Positions 32,174 to 40,973 of a stretch of DNA of 64,000 bases are shown in pieces. The notes below the pieces were generated by a model. That model was not told where the DNA came from and ran no database searches. It saw only the letters and a program-made list of their open reading frames with translations. The translations under genes were made by a program, and so were the position numbers. Numbering within the stretch: the stretch's first letter is position 1; each line of letters opens with the position of its first letter. Source of the DNA: Pseudomonadota bacterium (lineage in GTDB: Bacteria > Pseudomonadota > Alphaproteobacteria > Caulobacterales > Caulobacteraceae); NCBI GenBank assembly GCA_023432855.1, contig JAEZEZ010000007.1, positions 1 to 64,000 on the forward strand, given 5' to 3'.

Positions 32174-33061
32174 ATGGCTGATTTCGAGCACGTCTACGAC
32201 AAACCGCCGCCCGGCGCGGCGGCGGATTGGACCATCCCCCAGGGCTGGGACGACTACACCGACGTCGAGCACCAGACATGGGTTACGCTCTACGAACGGC
32301 AGATGCAGGTCCTGCCCGGGCGGGCCTGTGACCCGTTCCTCAGGGGTCTCGATGCGCTGGACCTGCATGGATCCGGCATCCCCGACTTCCGCAAGATGAA
32401 CGAGGCGCTGAAGGCCTTGACCGGCTGGACCGTGGTCGCCGTTCCCGGACTTGTGCCGGACGACGTTTTCTTCGACCACCTGGCCAACCGACGGTTCCCT
32501 GCCGGGCAGTTCATCCGCAAGCCCGACCAGCTGGACTACATCCAGGAGCCGGATGTCTTCCACGACGTCTTCGGCCATGTGCCGATGCTCAGCGACCCGA
32601 CCTTCGCCGACTACATGCAGGCCTATGGCAAGGGTGGGGCGCGGGCTCTGGAGCTGGGCCAGTTGCAGAACCTCGCGCGACTCTACTGGTACACCGTGGA
32701 GTTTGGCCTGATGCAAACTGCCGATGGCCTGCGCATCTACGGCGCAGGCATCGTGTCGTCGAAGACCGAGAGCATCTTCAGCCTGGAAGACCCCTCCCCA
32801 AACCGGCTGGGCTTCGAACTCGAGCGGGTGATGCGCACCCTCTACCGGATCGACGACTTCCAGCAGGTCTACTTCGTGATCCCCTCGCTGGAGAGTCTGC
32901 TGGCGGAGACGACGAAGGACTTCGGCGCCATCTACGGCCGGCTGAAGGGGGCGCCCGACATTCCCATCGACGCCGTCCTGCCGGAAGACCAGGTGTTCAC
33001 GCGGGGAACCCAGGCCTATGCCCGCGCCGGCGGCCGTTTCGCCAAGAAGGCGGTCGCCTAG
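32174..33061 (+). CDS. phhA: phenylalanine 4-monooxygenase
   Basis: The 295-residue protein is the monomeric bacterial type: WTIPQGWDDYTDVEHQTW at the start, iron ligands His130 and His135 in DVFHDVFGHVPML and Glu176 in YTVEFGLM, and the tetrahydropterin region GAGIVSSKTES. It hydroxylates phenylalanine to tyrosine. The 104 bases before it hold no other gene. It overlaps the convergent DUF998 gene by four bases. Confidence 0.96.
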   Translation: MADFEHVYDKPPPGAAADWTIPQGWDDYTDVEHQTWVTLYERQMQVLPGRACDPFLRGLDALDLHGSGIPDFRKMNEALKALTGWTVVAVPGLVPDDVFFDHLANRRFPAGQFIRKPDQLDYIQEPDVFHDVFGHVPMLSDPTFADYMQAYGKGGARALELGQLQNLARLYWYTVEFGLMQTADGLRIYGAGIVSSKTESIFSLEDPSPNRLGFELERVMRTLYRIDDFQQVYFVIPSLESLLAETTKDFGAIYGRLKGAPDIPIDAVLPEDQVFTRGTQAYARAGGRFAKKAVA

Positions 33062-33669
33062 CGCCGCTTCAGCACGTAGGCGGCGCAGGCGATGACCCAG
33101 GCGGCCATGGCGCCCTCCAGCGCCCGCTGGGCCAGGCCATGGAACTCGAACCCGGCTCCCAGCAGGGGCAGGGACACAAGGGCTACGGCCGCGCACAAGA
33201 GCCCCAGCGGGAAGAGCGGGCCCGCTCCCTGCCAACGGCGCGATGCGAAGGCGAGAAGCGCCAGAGTCGCGGGAGCGGCGAAATAGCCGGGAACGCCGAA
33301 CAGTTCATGCATTCGCTGGGCGTGGCTGCCACCTCCCACCGGGCAGCCGAAGTCGCATCGATAGAAGCCGCTGAAGAAGTAGCCCGCATAGAACAGGGCG
33401 ACCCCCACGAACCCGAGCAGACTGAGTGCGGAGCGGCGCAGGCTCAGGAAGGTCAGGGCCGCAAACGCAATGAGCAGGGCTCCGGGGATCAGGAAGCCGA
33501 ACACGCTGACCTCCTGCCCGTGCGGCGCCCCCGTCGCCCCCAGCTCGCTGATGTACTGGCGCAGATGGTCGTAGCCCGGCCATGCTGCGCCAGCGACGAC
33601 AACGACGGCGATGATCATCAGGTAGCCGGTCAGGGCCGACCAGGCGGCGATGTGGCCGATGCGGTTCAT
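33058..33669 (-). CDS. DUF998 family membrane protein
   Basis: The 203-residue protein has six predicted membrane helices with the DUF998 pattern: LRQYISELGATGAPHG, FGFLIPGALL, FYAGYFFSGFYRCDFGCP, MHELFGVPGYFAAP. Its function is unknown. It is convergent with phhA (four-base overlap). Twenty bases separate it from the acyltransferase gene that precedes it on the same strand, so they may be co-transcribed. Confidence 0.82.
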   Translation of the reverse strand: MNRIGHIAAWSALTGYLMIIAVVVVAGAAWPGYDHLRQYISELGATGAPHGQEVSVFGFLIPGALLIAFAALTFLSLRRSALSLLGFVGVALFYAGYFFSGFYRCDFGCPVGGGSHAQRMHELFGVPGYFAAPATLALLAFASRRWQGAGPLFPLGLLCAAVALVSLPLLGAGFEFHGLAQRALEGAMAAWVIACAAYVLKRR

Positions 33670-33688
33670 CAGGCGAACCTGAACCGAT

Positions 33689-34909
33689 TCACGCTGTTTC
33701 GGTCAGGGGATCACCAGCGGGGGCGGCAGCCCTGCCCACGGGCCTGGACTTGAGCCCGAACCAGGGCCGCAGGAAGCCGACGCGGCGCACGATCTCGTAG
33801 GTTGCTAGGCATCCGGCGAAGGTGAGGCCGATCAGCAGCGGGACTTCGACGGCCAGGGGCAGGCCGGCTTTGGCCAGATGGTGCGCCAGCACCACGATCA
33901 GGGTCTGGTGCACGATGTAGAAGGGGAAAATGGCGTCGGTCAGGTATCGGCGCACCGGGCCGTCCATGGTCAGCCACAGGCGGCCGAACCCCAGGATCGC
34001 GGCGATCGCGCACCAGGTCTGCACGGCGTGGACCACGCGCATGACCTCGCGCAGGCCATCCGGAGGCACGGCGTCGTCGGCCTTGTAAATCCAGTAGTAG
34101 CTGGAAAAGGCCGCCCACGCCGCGAGCCAGAGTACGAGTGCGAGCCACCGGTGACGCGACAACCCTTCCCAGAACCGCTCCCGCCGCGCCATCAGGAAGC
34201 CGAGCAGGAAGGCGGAGAAGGAGACGGCATGGTTGTACCAGTCGTCCACCAGCGCATGGGTCACTTCAAAAAGGGGCATGAGGAAAAGCCGCATCAGGGC
34301 CAGGGCGACCACCGGCCAGACCAGGAGGCCCCAGCCTGACAACGCGCGCTCCAGGAAGGCGCCGGCGGCGTCGAGGCCGCGTCTGCCAACCGCGAGGAAC
34401 AGTCCGATCACCAGGGTGTAGACGATCAGGTAGGCGACGAACCACAGGTGGTTCCAGGTTGGTGTGATCAGGCACTCGCCGGTCGCCGGGTCGCACCAGT
34501 TGCCCGACGCCGTCGCGTACTTGGCGAAGAAGGCGAGGTAGGGCTCGTGCAGCTGAGGGGCCGCCTCAAGGATCTCGTACCAGCTCTGCGGCGGGACGAT
34601 CACGAACATGCCCAGCAGCAGGGGAGGAACCAGCCGCCCCAACCTCGACCACGTGAAGCGGCCGGCGTTCATCTTCGCCGCCATGAAAGCCGTCGCCGCG
34701 CCGCTGACCAGGAACAGCAGCGTCAAACGCCACGGGCTGGTCACGAACATGAGCGGTTCGACCGCGTGGCTCGCGTAGGGACTTTTCACGTGCCAGTCCC
34801 AGGTCACGTAGAACATGCCCACGTGATAGAGAATCAGAAGCATGAAGGCGCCGATGCGGATCCAGTCCAGGTCCAGGCGCCGGTTGGGGGAGACGACGGT
34901 GTCGGTCAC
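33689..34909 (-). CDS. acyltransferase-3 family membrane protein
   Basis: The 406-residue protein has about ten membrane helices with the family start LDLDWIRIGAFMLLILYHVGMFY and the histidine in that helix expected for catalysis. Members transfer acyl groups onto glycans. GTG start at 34909 (TDTVVSPNRRLDLDWIR); the longer frame to 35086 would run into the divergent LytTR gene. A helix region near the end reads AIFPFYIVHQTLIVVL. Only 11 bases separate its start from the divergent LytTR gene. Confidence 0.85.
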   Translation of the reverse strand: MTDTVVSPNRRLDLDWIRIGAFMLLILYHVGMFYVTWDWHVKSPYASHAVEPLMFVTSPWRLTLLFLVSGAATAFMAAKMNAGRFTWSRLGRLVPPLLLGMFVIVPPQSWYEILEAAPQLHEPYLAFFAKYATASGNWCDPATGECLITPTWNHLWFVAYLIVYTLVIGLFLAVGRRGLDAAGAFLERALSGWGLLVWPVVALALMRLFLMPLFEVTHALVDDWYNHAVSFSAFLLGFLMARRERFWEGLSRHRWLALVLWLAAWAAFSSYYWIYKADDAVPPDGLREVMRVVHAVQTWCAIAAILGFGRLWLTMDGPVRRYLTDAIFPFYIVHQTLIVVLAHHLAKAGLPLAVEVPLLIGLTFAGCLATYEIVRRVGFLRPWFGLKSRPVGRAAAPAGDPLTETA

Positions 34910-34920
34910 GGGTTTCGTCC

Positions 34921-35838
34921 ATGGTTGAGGAGATGCCCCAGTCCGCCGCGCCGGCCGATCCAGCGCAACCGCGCGGGGACGGCGGGTGGCGCGGCGGTGA
35001 CCAGCGGCGACCGGGCGGGAATTTGTCTGTGACGAGCGGCGCGCTCTGGGGGACGAGCGGCGAGCGCCGCGTGCTCTTTCGGACATGGCTGCTCGTCGTG
35101 GCCATCAGCCTCGTCGTCGTCGTGGTCAATTCCCTGACCGTGCTGGACGATCACCCGCACCTCGACCCGTGGGAGCCGTGGGTCTGGGAATCCACCAGCG
35201 CCGTGGTCATCGCCTCGATCCTGTGGGCGCCATGGATGGCCTGGCGCGCAGCGCGACCGGAAGCTGGCCTGCTGCGGGTGCGCTTCTGGCTCATCCACGC
35301 TGCGGGGCTCCTGGCTTTTTCCCTGCTGCATGTGGCCGGGTTCACGCTGCTCAGGGTCGCGATCTACGCCGCTGTCGGGGCCGATTACGCGTTCGATCCC
35401 CTGACCCGGGATTTCGTCTACGAACTGCGCAAGGACGTAATCAGCTATGCGGTCTTCATCGCCGTGATGTGGGGGGTCGACCGCTTCGGGACAGTGACGG
35501 GCAAGGCCGGAGCGCCGGAGGTTTACGATATCCGCGAAGGCGCGCGTGTAATCCGGGTGCCGCTGGACCGCATCGTCGCCGTCAGCTCCGCCGGCAACTA
35601 CGTCGAGTTCCGCCTAGACGATGGGCGCACGCCGTTGATGCGAACGCCGCTCACTGCCATCGAGGCGGAGCTGGCCGCCAAGGGTTTTGTGCGGACACAC
35701 CGATCCTGGCTGGTGAACAGCGCCCGGGTCACCGGCCTTCGTCCGGAGGGTTCGGGCGACTGGTGCGTCGAACTCGGCCGCCTGGAGGTTCCGCTCTCAC
35801 GCCGTTTCCGCGGCGCGCTGGAAGCCCTTCGGGGCTAG
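34921..35838 (+). CDS. membrane-anchored LytTR-type DNA-binding regulator
   Basis: The 305-residue protein has a polar N-terminus, about four membrane helices (roughly residues 50-200) and a C-terminal LytTR domain: IRVPLDRIVAVSSAGNYVEF, MRTPLTAIEAELAAKGFVRTHRSWLVN, VPLSRRFRGAL. The DNA-binding domain would face the cytoplasm. No receiver domain is present, so it probably senses the membrane directly. Its divergent, close neighbour (acyltransferase) may be a target. It overlaps the convergent astB by four bases. Confidence 0.85.
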   Translation: MVEEMPQSAAPADPAQPRGDGGWRGGDQRRPGGNLSVTSGALWGTSGERRVLFRTWLLVVAISLVVVVVNSLTVLDDHPHLDPWEPWVWESTSAVVIASILWAPWMAWRAARPEAGLLRVRFWLIHAAGLLAFSLLHVAGFTLLRVAIYAAVGADYAFDPLTRDFVYELRKDVISYAVFIAVMWGVDRFGTVTGKAGAPEVYDIREGARVIRVPLDRIVAVSSAGNYVEFRLDDGRTPLMRTPLTAIEAELAAKGFVRTHRSWLVNSARVTGLRPEGSGDWCVELGRLEVPLSRRFRGALEALRG

Positions 35839-37172
35839 GCCCGCTGGAACGGGTAGAAGTCGCCGCCCAGGTTCAGGATCGAGGTCAGCTCATCCAGCGT
35901 CTGGCGAGTCTCGTCTATCAGCGCCGGGTCCGCCAGGTCCGCCGGGGTCAGCCGGTCCCGGTAACGCTCGTTGGCCCACTGAGCCAGCAGATCGTAGAGC
36001 CCTTCGTTGAGGCGCTGGAACGGGTTAGCCGCCGCCAGTTCGTCTTCGGTCAGCACCACGCGAAGTCGCAGGCAAGCCGGTCCGCCGCCGTTTCGCATGG
36101 ACTGGCGCACGTCCACGTACTCGACACGTCCGATGGGCCCATTGGAGGTGACCAGCGCCTGGGCGGCCGCATGGGCCATGGCGTTCTCCTCCGTCTCCGT
36201 CGGCGCCAGCAGGACCAGCCGGCTCTCACCCGGTACGACCAGGAGCTGCGAATTGAACAGATAGGATTTCACCGCCTCGCTGAGCGGCAGGTCCGTGGCG
36301 GAAACCTCGACGAACTCCGGCTGGAACAGTCCGTCTGCGGCGCGGCGGATTTCCTCCTGCACGAGCGCCTTGTTCTCGAACGCCAGCTCGTGGAACAGCA
36401 GGGCGGTTCGCGTGCCGACGCAGACGACATCGTTGTGGAAGGCCCCGCCTTCGATGGCGGCCTTCGCCTGCCGGGCGAACACGGCGCGCGCCGCCCGGTG
36501 GCGGCGCACGATCGCCCGCGAGGCCTCGGCCGTCTGGCGGGCGGGGTATCGGCCATCCCATCGCTCCCACGCCTCCCGGCCATAGACCATGAGGTTCACC
36601 CCGGGCGCCCCGTGGTCCGAGCACAGGCGGACGTGGTTCGCCGCCCCCTCGTCACCGAAGTGGGCCACCATCGGCAGAGGGTCGTGCACCGCGAACCGGG
36701 TCTCGTCCGGGAACAGGGTGCGCAGCATCCGGGCGGACTGGTCGCCTTCGAGGCTGCGATGCAGGTTGCTGACGAGATTGGCGGGCGTGAAGTGCGCGCG
36801 TCCGTCGGAAGAATCCGCGCTGGGCGTCACCGTTGCAGCATTCGCGGCCCACATGGCGCTGGCCGAGCATGCGGCGGCGGCGACCGCCGGCTGCTCCCGC
36901 CACGCCGCCTCCAGCACGTCGCCGTCGCGGCCAGCGAACCCGACCTGGCGCAGGAAGGGAATGAAGGGCCGCTCGTGCGGCGGCAGGACGAACTGGGGGA
37001 TGCCCAGGTCCGCCAGCTTCTTCATCTTGGCGAGGCCTTGCAGCACCGCCTGCCGGGGACTGGACGCCTCGCCGCGGTTGGTCTCGCTGGCGATGTTCCC
37101 CGGCGACAGTCCCGCATAGGAATGCGTCGGGCCGACCAGGCCGTCGCAGTTGGCCTCGATCGCCTCGATCAC
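35835..37172 (-). CDS. astB: N-succinylarginine dihydrolase
   Basis: The 445-residue protein is AstB: NCDGLVGPTHSYAGLSPGN at the start, VLPPHERPFIPFLRQVGF, and NGGGPACLRLRV with the family's catalytic Cys in GPACLR. It converts succinylarginine to succinylornithine, CO2 and ammonia. GTG start, overlapping astD by four bases. Third gene of the operon. Confidence 0.95.
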   Translation of the reverse strand: MIEAIEANCDGLVGPTHSYAGLSPGNIASETNRGEASSPRQAVLQGLAKMKKLADLGIPQFVLPPHERPFIPFLRQVGFAGRDGDVLEAAWREQPAVAAAACSASAMWAANAATVTPSADSSDGRAHFTPANLVSNLHRSLEGDQSARMLRTLFPDETRFAVHDPLPMVAHFGDEGAANHVRLCSDHGAPGVNLMVYGREAWERWDGRYPARQTAEASRAIVRRHRAARAVFARQAKAAIEGGAFHNDVVCVGTRTALLFHELAFENKALVQEEIRRAADGLFQPEFVEVSATDLPLSEAVKSYLFNSQLLVVPGESRLVLLAPTETEENAMAHAAAQALVTSNGPIGRVEYVDVRQSMRNGGGPACLRLRVVLTEDELAAANPFQRLNEGLYDLLAQWANERYRDRLTPADLADPALIDETRQTLDELTSILNLGGDFYPFQRA

Positions 37173-38641
37173 GCGCGCAGACCCTTGAGCTCACCCATGA
37201 TCGAGCGGACCCCGTCCGCCTCGAAACTGGCGACCGGGTAGGCGCAGTAGTCCGCCGCATAGTAGGCGCTGGGCCGATGGTTGCCGGAGGCCCCGAGGCC
37301 GCCGAAGGGCATGTCGCCCGCGGCGCCCGTGGTCGGTCGGTTCCAGTTCACCACGCCGGCGCGGCTGCGCTCGACGAAGTCGTCCCAGAGCCCGGCGTCG
37401 TTACTTATGAGGCCGGCGGAAAGACCGAAGCGCGTGTCGTTGGCCACCCGGATCGCGTCGTCGAAGGTGGCGACCCGGTAGGCCTGGATCAGCGGTCCGA
37501 AGATCTCGTCGTCGGGGACATCCGAAACCTCGGTCATGTCGAAAACGCCCGGCTGCACGAACGCCAGCGTCGGCCCCTCGAAGCGACTGAACGGGCGCAC
37601 GACGCGGGCGCCTCTGGAACGCAGCCCGTCCGCCTGGGTCAGCGCCAGTTCCGCGGCGCGGTCCGACACCAGCGGGCCCATGAACGGCTCCGGATCCGCA
37701 TCCCATGCGCCGATACGAAGCCTGCCGGCCAGGGCCGAGACGGCCTCGATGACGGCGTCGCCCTCGGCGCCCTGCGGCACGATCAGACGCCGCGCGCAGG
37801 AACAGCGCTGGCCCGTGGTGACGAACGAAGACTGCACGACAAGGCTCGCGACCGCGTCGGCGTCCCCGGCGTTCCACACCACCAGCGGGTTGTTGCCGCC
37901 CAGCTCCAGCGCCAGGATCACGTGCGGATCGTCGGCGAACTTTCGTCTGAAGGCGGCGCCGGCGGCGGCGGAGCCGGTGAACAGCAGTGCGTCGATCCTC
38001 TGATCGAGAAGCGCCTGACCGGTCTCACGAGCGCCCTGGACCAGATTCACGACACCCTGCGGCAGGCCTGCGGCCTCCAGGCACTCGACCAGCATCTGTC
38101 CCGAAAGCGGCGTCTCTTCCGAAGGTTTGAATACAACCGTGTCGCCGGCCAGCAGGGCCGGAACGATATGTCCGTTCGGGAGGTGCCCCGGGAAATTGTA
38201 GGGGCCGAGGACCGCTGCAACTCCATGGGGCTTATGGCGCAGGACAGCGCGGCCGAACCCGGTCGCCGCTTCCCGCTCTCCGGTGCGCTCGGCGTAGGCG
38301 CGGATGGAGATATCCACCTTGCCCTGCATGGAGCCGAGCTCCTGCCGGGTTTCCCACAGCGGCTTCCCGGTTTCGCGCGAAATGGCGCGGGCGAAATCGT
38401 CGGCGCGATCCGCCAGGGCCGCCTTGTAGCGCAGCATCGCATCGATGCGCTCCTGGCGCGGGCGCCGCGACCAGTCCACGAAGGCCGCGCCGGCCGCAGC
38501 GACTGCGTCCGCGGTGTCCGATGCGTCGGCGCACGCGCCTTGCCACACCGGTTCTCCGGTCGCGGGGTCGATGGAGGCGAAACGGCCGCCGCGACCCTCA
38601 CGCCAGACGCCGTCGATGAAAAGTCGGCCGCTTACGCTCAC
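37169..38641 (-). CDS. astD: N-succinylglutamate 5-semialdehyde dehydrogenase
   Basis: The 490-residue protein is an aldehyde dehydrogenase of the AstD type: GPYNFPGHLPNGHIVPALLA, FKPSEETPLS, LFTGSAAAGAAFR, LELGGNNPL and active-site Cys in GQRCSCARR. It oxidises succinylglutamate semialdehyde with NAD. GTG start; overlaps both astA and astB by four bases, so the three are translationally coupled. Confidence 0.95.
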   Translation of the reverse strand: MSVSGRLFIDGVWREGRGGRFASIDPATGEPVWQGACADASDTADAVAAAGAAFVDWSRRPRQERIDAMLRYKAALADRADDFARAISRETGKPLWETRQELGSMQGKVDISIRAYAERTGEREAATGFGRAVLRHKPHGVAAVLGPYNFPGHLPNGHIVPALLAGDTVVFKPSEETPLSGQMLVECLEAAGLPQGVVNLVQGARETGQALLDQRIDALLFTGSAAAGAAFRRKFADDPHVILALELGGNNPLVVWNAGDADAVASLVVQSSFVTTGQRCSCARRLIVPQGAEGDAVIEAVSALAGRLRIGAWDADPEPFMGPLVSDRAAELALTQADGLRSRGARVVRPFSRFEGPTLAFVQPGVFDMTEVSDVPDDEIFGPLIQAYRVATFDDAIRVANDTRFGLSAGLISNDAGLWDDFVERSRAGVVNWNRPTTGAAGDMPFGGLGASGNHRPSAYYAADYCAYPVASFEADGVRSIMGELKGLRA

Positions 38642-39648
38642 GCCATCACCCTCAGCATGTCGCCTTCCTTGACCTTCAGAACTTCCGCCGTCTCCGGGGA
38701 GACATAGGCGCGGTCCGTCGTGGCGTCGACCCGCGCGCGGGTGGCCCGGAAACCCGCCAACGTGTCAGCCGACACCAGCACGTTCGATGCTTCGACTTCG
38801 GCGGCCACGCTCACCGGCAGACGGCGGCTGTCCTTGACGGTCCTTATGGCGTCGCGATGGCAGGCCAGGGTGGGCCCGGCGTCGAAGACATCGACCAGGC
38901 CGCTCTCGCGAAAGCCTTCCTTCTCCAGAAGCACACGCGCCGGGACGCCTTCGGGGTGTACGTGCCCGATCACGTCTCGCGCCGCTTCGGGCAGCAGGTT
39001 TTCATAGAGCGGGTGATGGGGCGCCAGGTCGAAGATGAACTGACCATCCGAGGAGCCCGAAAGTTCGTCCGCGTAGGCGAAGTCCAGGGGGAAGAACTTG
39101 GACGTCACGTGGTCCCAGAACGGCGAACGGGCGTTCTCGTCGAAGACTCCGCGCAGCTCGGCCAGCACCCATTCCGAAAAACGGGAGGTGTCGGAGGCGA
39201 TCAGGAGATAGCGCGATCGGGCCAGCAGGCTTCCCGCTCCGTTCACACGACGGTCCGGCTTGAGGAAAAGCGAGCCGACTTCCGACCATCCGCGGCACTC
39301 GTTGACCCATAGCAGGGCCGGCTGGTCGAGCCGGCAGGTCAGATGCTCCGACACGTGGTAGTGCGAGAAGTTCACACGCCGGAAGGAAGCGAAGGGGCGC
39401 TTGATGCCCACCGCGGCCTTCACGCCGCAGATGCCGTCGATCTCACCGGTCTCGGTGTTCTCGAGCATCAGGGTGTACCAGCAGTCCTCACGAGGAAGTT
39501 TGCCGGCGAAACTCGCCTCGGCGCATTCCAGCCGCTTGCGCAGGGTCGGCTCGTGGTCAGGCAGGCTGGTGAAGCCAGGTCCGGAGGCCACCGCCAGATT
39601 CCACAGGGCGTCGTAATCCGCAGGCCCCGCGGGGCGCACAACCAGCAT
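38638..39648 (-). CDS. astA: arginine N-succinyltransferase
   Basis: The 336-residue protein is AstA: MLVVRPAGPADYDALWNLA, GPGFTSLPDHE, CGVKAAVGIKRPF, WNHVTSKFFPLDFAYADEL-like WDHVTSKFFPLDFAYADEL, and the C-terminal DMLRVMA. It transfers succinyl-CoA onto arginine, the first step of the arginine succinyltransferase pathway. Overlaps astD by four bases and follows the M20 hydrolase by three. Confidence 0.95.
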   Translation of the reverse strand: MLVVRPAGPADYDALWNLAVASGPGFTSLPDHEPTLRKRLECAEASFAGKLPREDCWYTLMLENTETGEIDGICGVKAAVGIKRPFASFRRVNFSHYHVSEHLTCRLDQPALLWVNECRGWSEVGSLFLKPDRRVNGAGSLLARSRYLLIASDTSRFSEWVLAELRGVFDENARSPFWDHVTSKFFPLDFAYADELSGSSDGQFIFDLAPHHPLYENLLPEAARDVIGHVHPEGVPARVLLEKEGFRESGLVDVFDAGPTLACHRDAIRTVKDSRRLPVSVAAEVEASNVLVSADTLAGFRATRARVDATTDRAYVSPETAEVLKVKEGDMLRVMA

Positions 39649-39651
39649 GCG

Positions 39652-40908
39652 TCAGGCTCCGGTTCGCAGTCGCTTCAATTGGTGGGCGTCGATCTCCCCC
39701 GACGCCAGCTTCATGAGGATCAGGGCGGACAGCTGGGCCCGCTCCACGAAGCTTTGCGGCCACGCGTACTCGTTCTCGGAGTGAATGTCGCCCCCCCGAA
39801 CGCCCAGGGTGTCGATGTTGGGCAGCCCCGCGGCGTGCAGGTTGTTGCCCTCGCAGACGCCCCCGGACGGTTTCCAGGCGATTTCCTGCCCGAGCAGGCC
39901 GCCGACCTCGCGGACCGCTGCGAACAGGGCTGTCTGGGAGGCGTCCATCGGCTTTGGCGGCCGGGTGAAGCCTCCGTGCAGGCTGACCTGGAGCCCGTGC
40001 TGGCCGGTCAGCGGCTCGGCGACGACGATCTTCTCGATCTCGTTACGGACCCAGTCGGCGGACGCCTGGTCGGGCACCCTTACGTTGAAGCGCACCACGG
40101 CGTTGTCAGGCACCACGTTCAGCGGTGATCCACCGGCGATGGCGGCGACGTTGACGGTCACCTCGTCGCGCTGACCGTTCAGCGCGTGCAGCGACGTGGC
40201 GATGTCGGCGGCGCCGATCACCGCGTTGCGCCCGGACGCGAAGTCGCGTCCCGCGTGGGCGGCCTGACCCCGGACCAGGATATGGAAGTTGCCCGAGCCC
40301 TTTCGCGCGCCGGCCAGCGATCCGTCCGGCATGGACGGCTCATAGGTGAGCCCGACGTGTCCCGTGGCGCCCAGTTCCGCCAACAGCGGCGCGCTCGCCA
40401 GCGACCCGATCTCCTCGTCGGGCGACAGCAGGACGCGGTATCCGACCTGGTCCCTGTCGGGATGCGTTTCGAGCGTCTCCAGCGCGGCGAGCATGACCGA
40501 GATGCCGCCCTTCATGTCGGCGATCCCGGGTCCGTTGAGGGCGCCGTCTTCGCGGGGCGTAACCTCGAGGAACCGCGTCCCGGCCGGGAAAACGGTGTCG
40601 TAGTGACCGGTGAGGACCACCTGGATCGGCGCCCGCGGTCGAACGGTCAGGCGCAGCCCGTCGCCGTGCGGGTCCTGGCGGAGGCGGCCGTCGTCGGCGA
40701 CGGACTGGGTCGCGCCCAGCTCGACCCGCTCGGCCTCGCCTGGAAATCGTTGGAGCTCGGCCATCAGGACGTCGGCCATGCGCGACAGGCCTTCGAGGTT
40801 GCGGCTGCCTGAGTTGATGGCGCACCAGCCCACGGCTCGGTCGACCAACTGGCCGCCGCGGTCCGCCAGAAGGTCGAGGGCCGATCTGTCTGAAGGCGAT
40901 ATGCGCAT
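39652..40908 (-). CDS. M20 family metallohydrolase heading the ast operon
   Basis: The 418-residue protein has the M20 zinc-binding pattern: TGHYDTVFPAG (HxD), GPGIADMKGG, LSPDEEIGS (Glu pair), EPSMPDG and HSENEYAW. It resembles glutamate carboxypeptidase/ArgE-type enzymes, which split amide bonds of acylated amino acids. It is followed three bases later by astA. The window has no astE; this enzyme could remove succinate from succinylglutamate, an inference from position and family chemistry. A general aminoacylase or peptidase role is possible. Confidence 0.85.
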   Translation of the reverse strand: MRISPSDRSALDLLADRGGQLVDRAVGWCAINSGSRNLEGLSRMADVLMAELQRFPGEAERVELGATQSVADDGRLRQDPHGDGLRLTVRPRAPIQVVLTGHYDTVFPAGTRFLEVTPREDGALNGPGIADMKGGISVMLAALETLETHPDRDQVGYRVLLSPDEEIGSLASAPLLAELGATGHVGLTYEPSMPDGSLAGARKGSGNFHILVRGQAAHAGRDFASGRNAVIGAADIATSLHALNGQRDEVTVNVAAIAGGSPLNVVPDNAVVRFNVRVPDQASADWVRNEIEKIVVAEPLTGQHGLQVSLHGGFTRPPKPMDASQTALFAAVREVGGLLGQEIAWKPSGGVCEGNNLHAAGLPNIDTLGVRGGDIHSENEYAWPQSFVERAQLSALILMKLASGEIDAHQLKRLRTGA

Positions 40909-40973
40909 GGGCGCGGACCCTAGCGGCGGCGCCCTCTCGTCTCAAGGCGAGGGCGGCTCGGGGCTTCGTTTTC

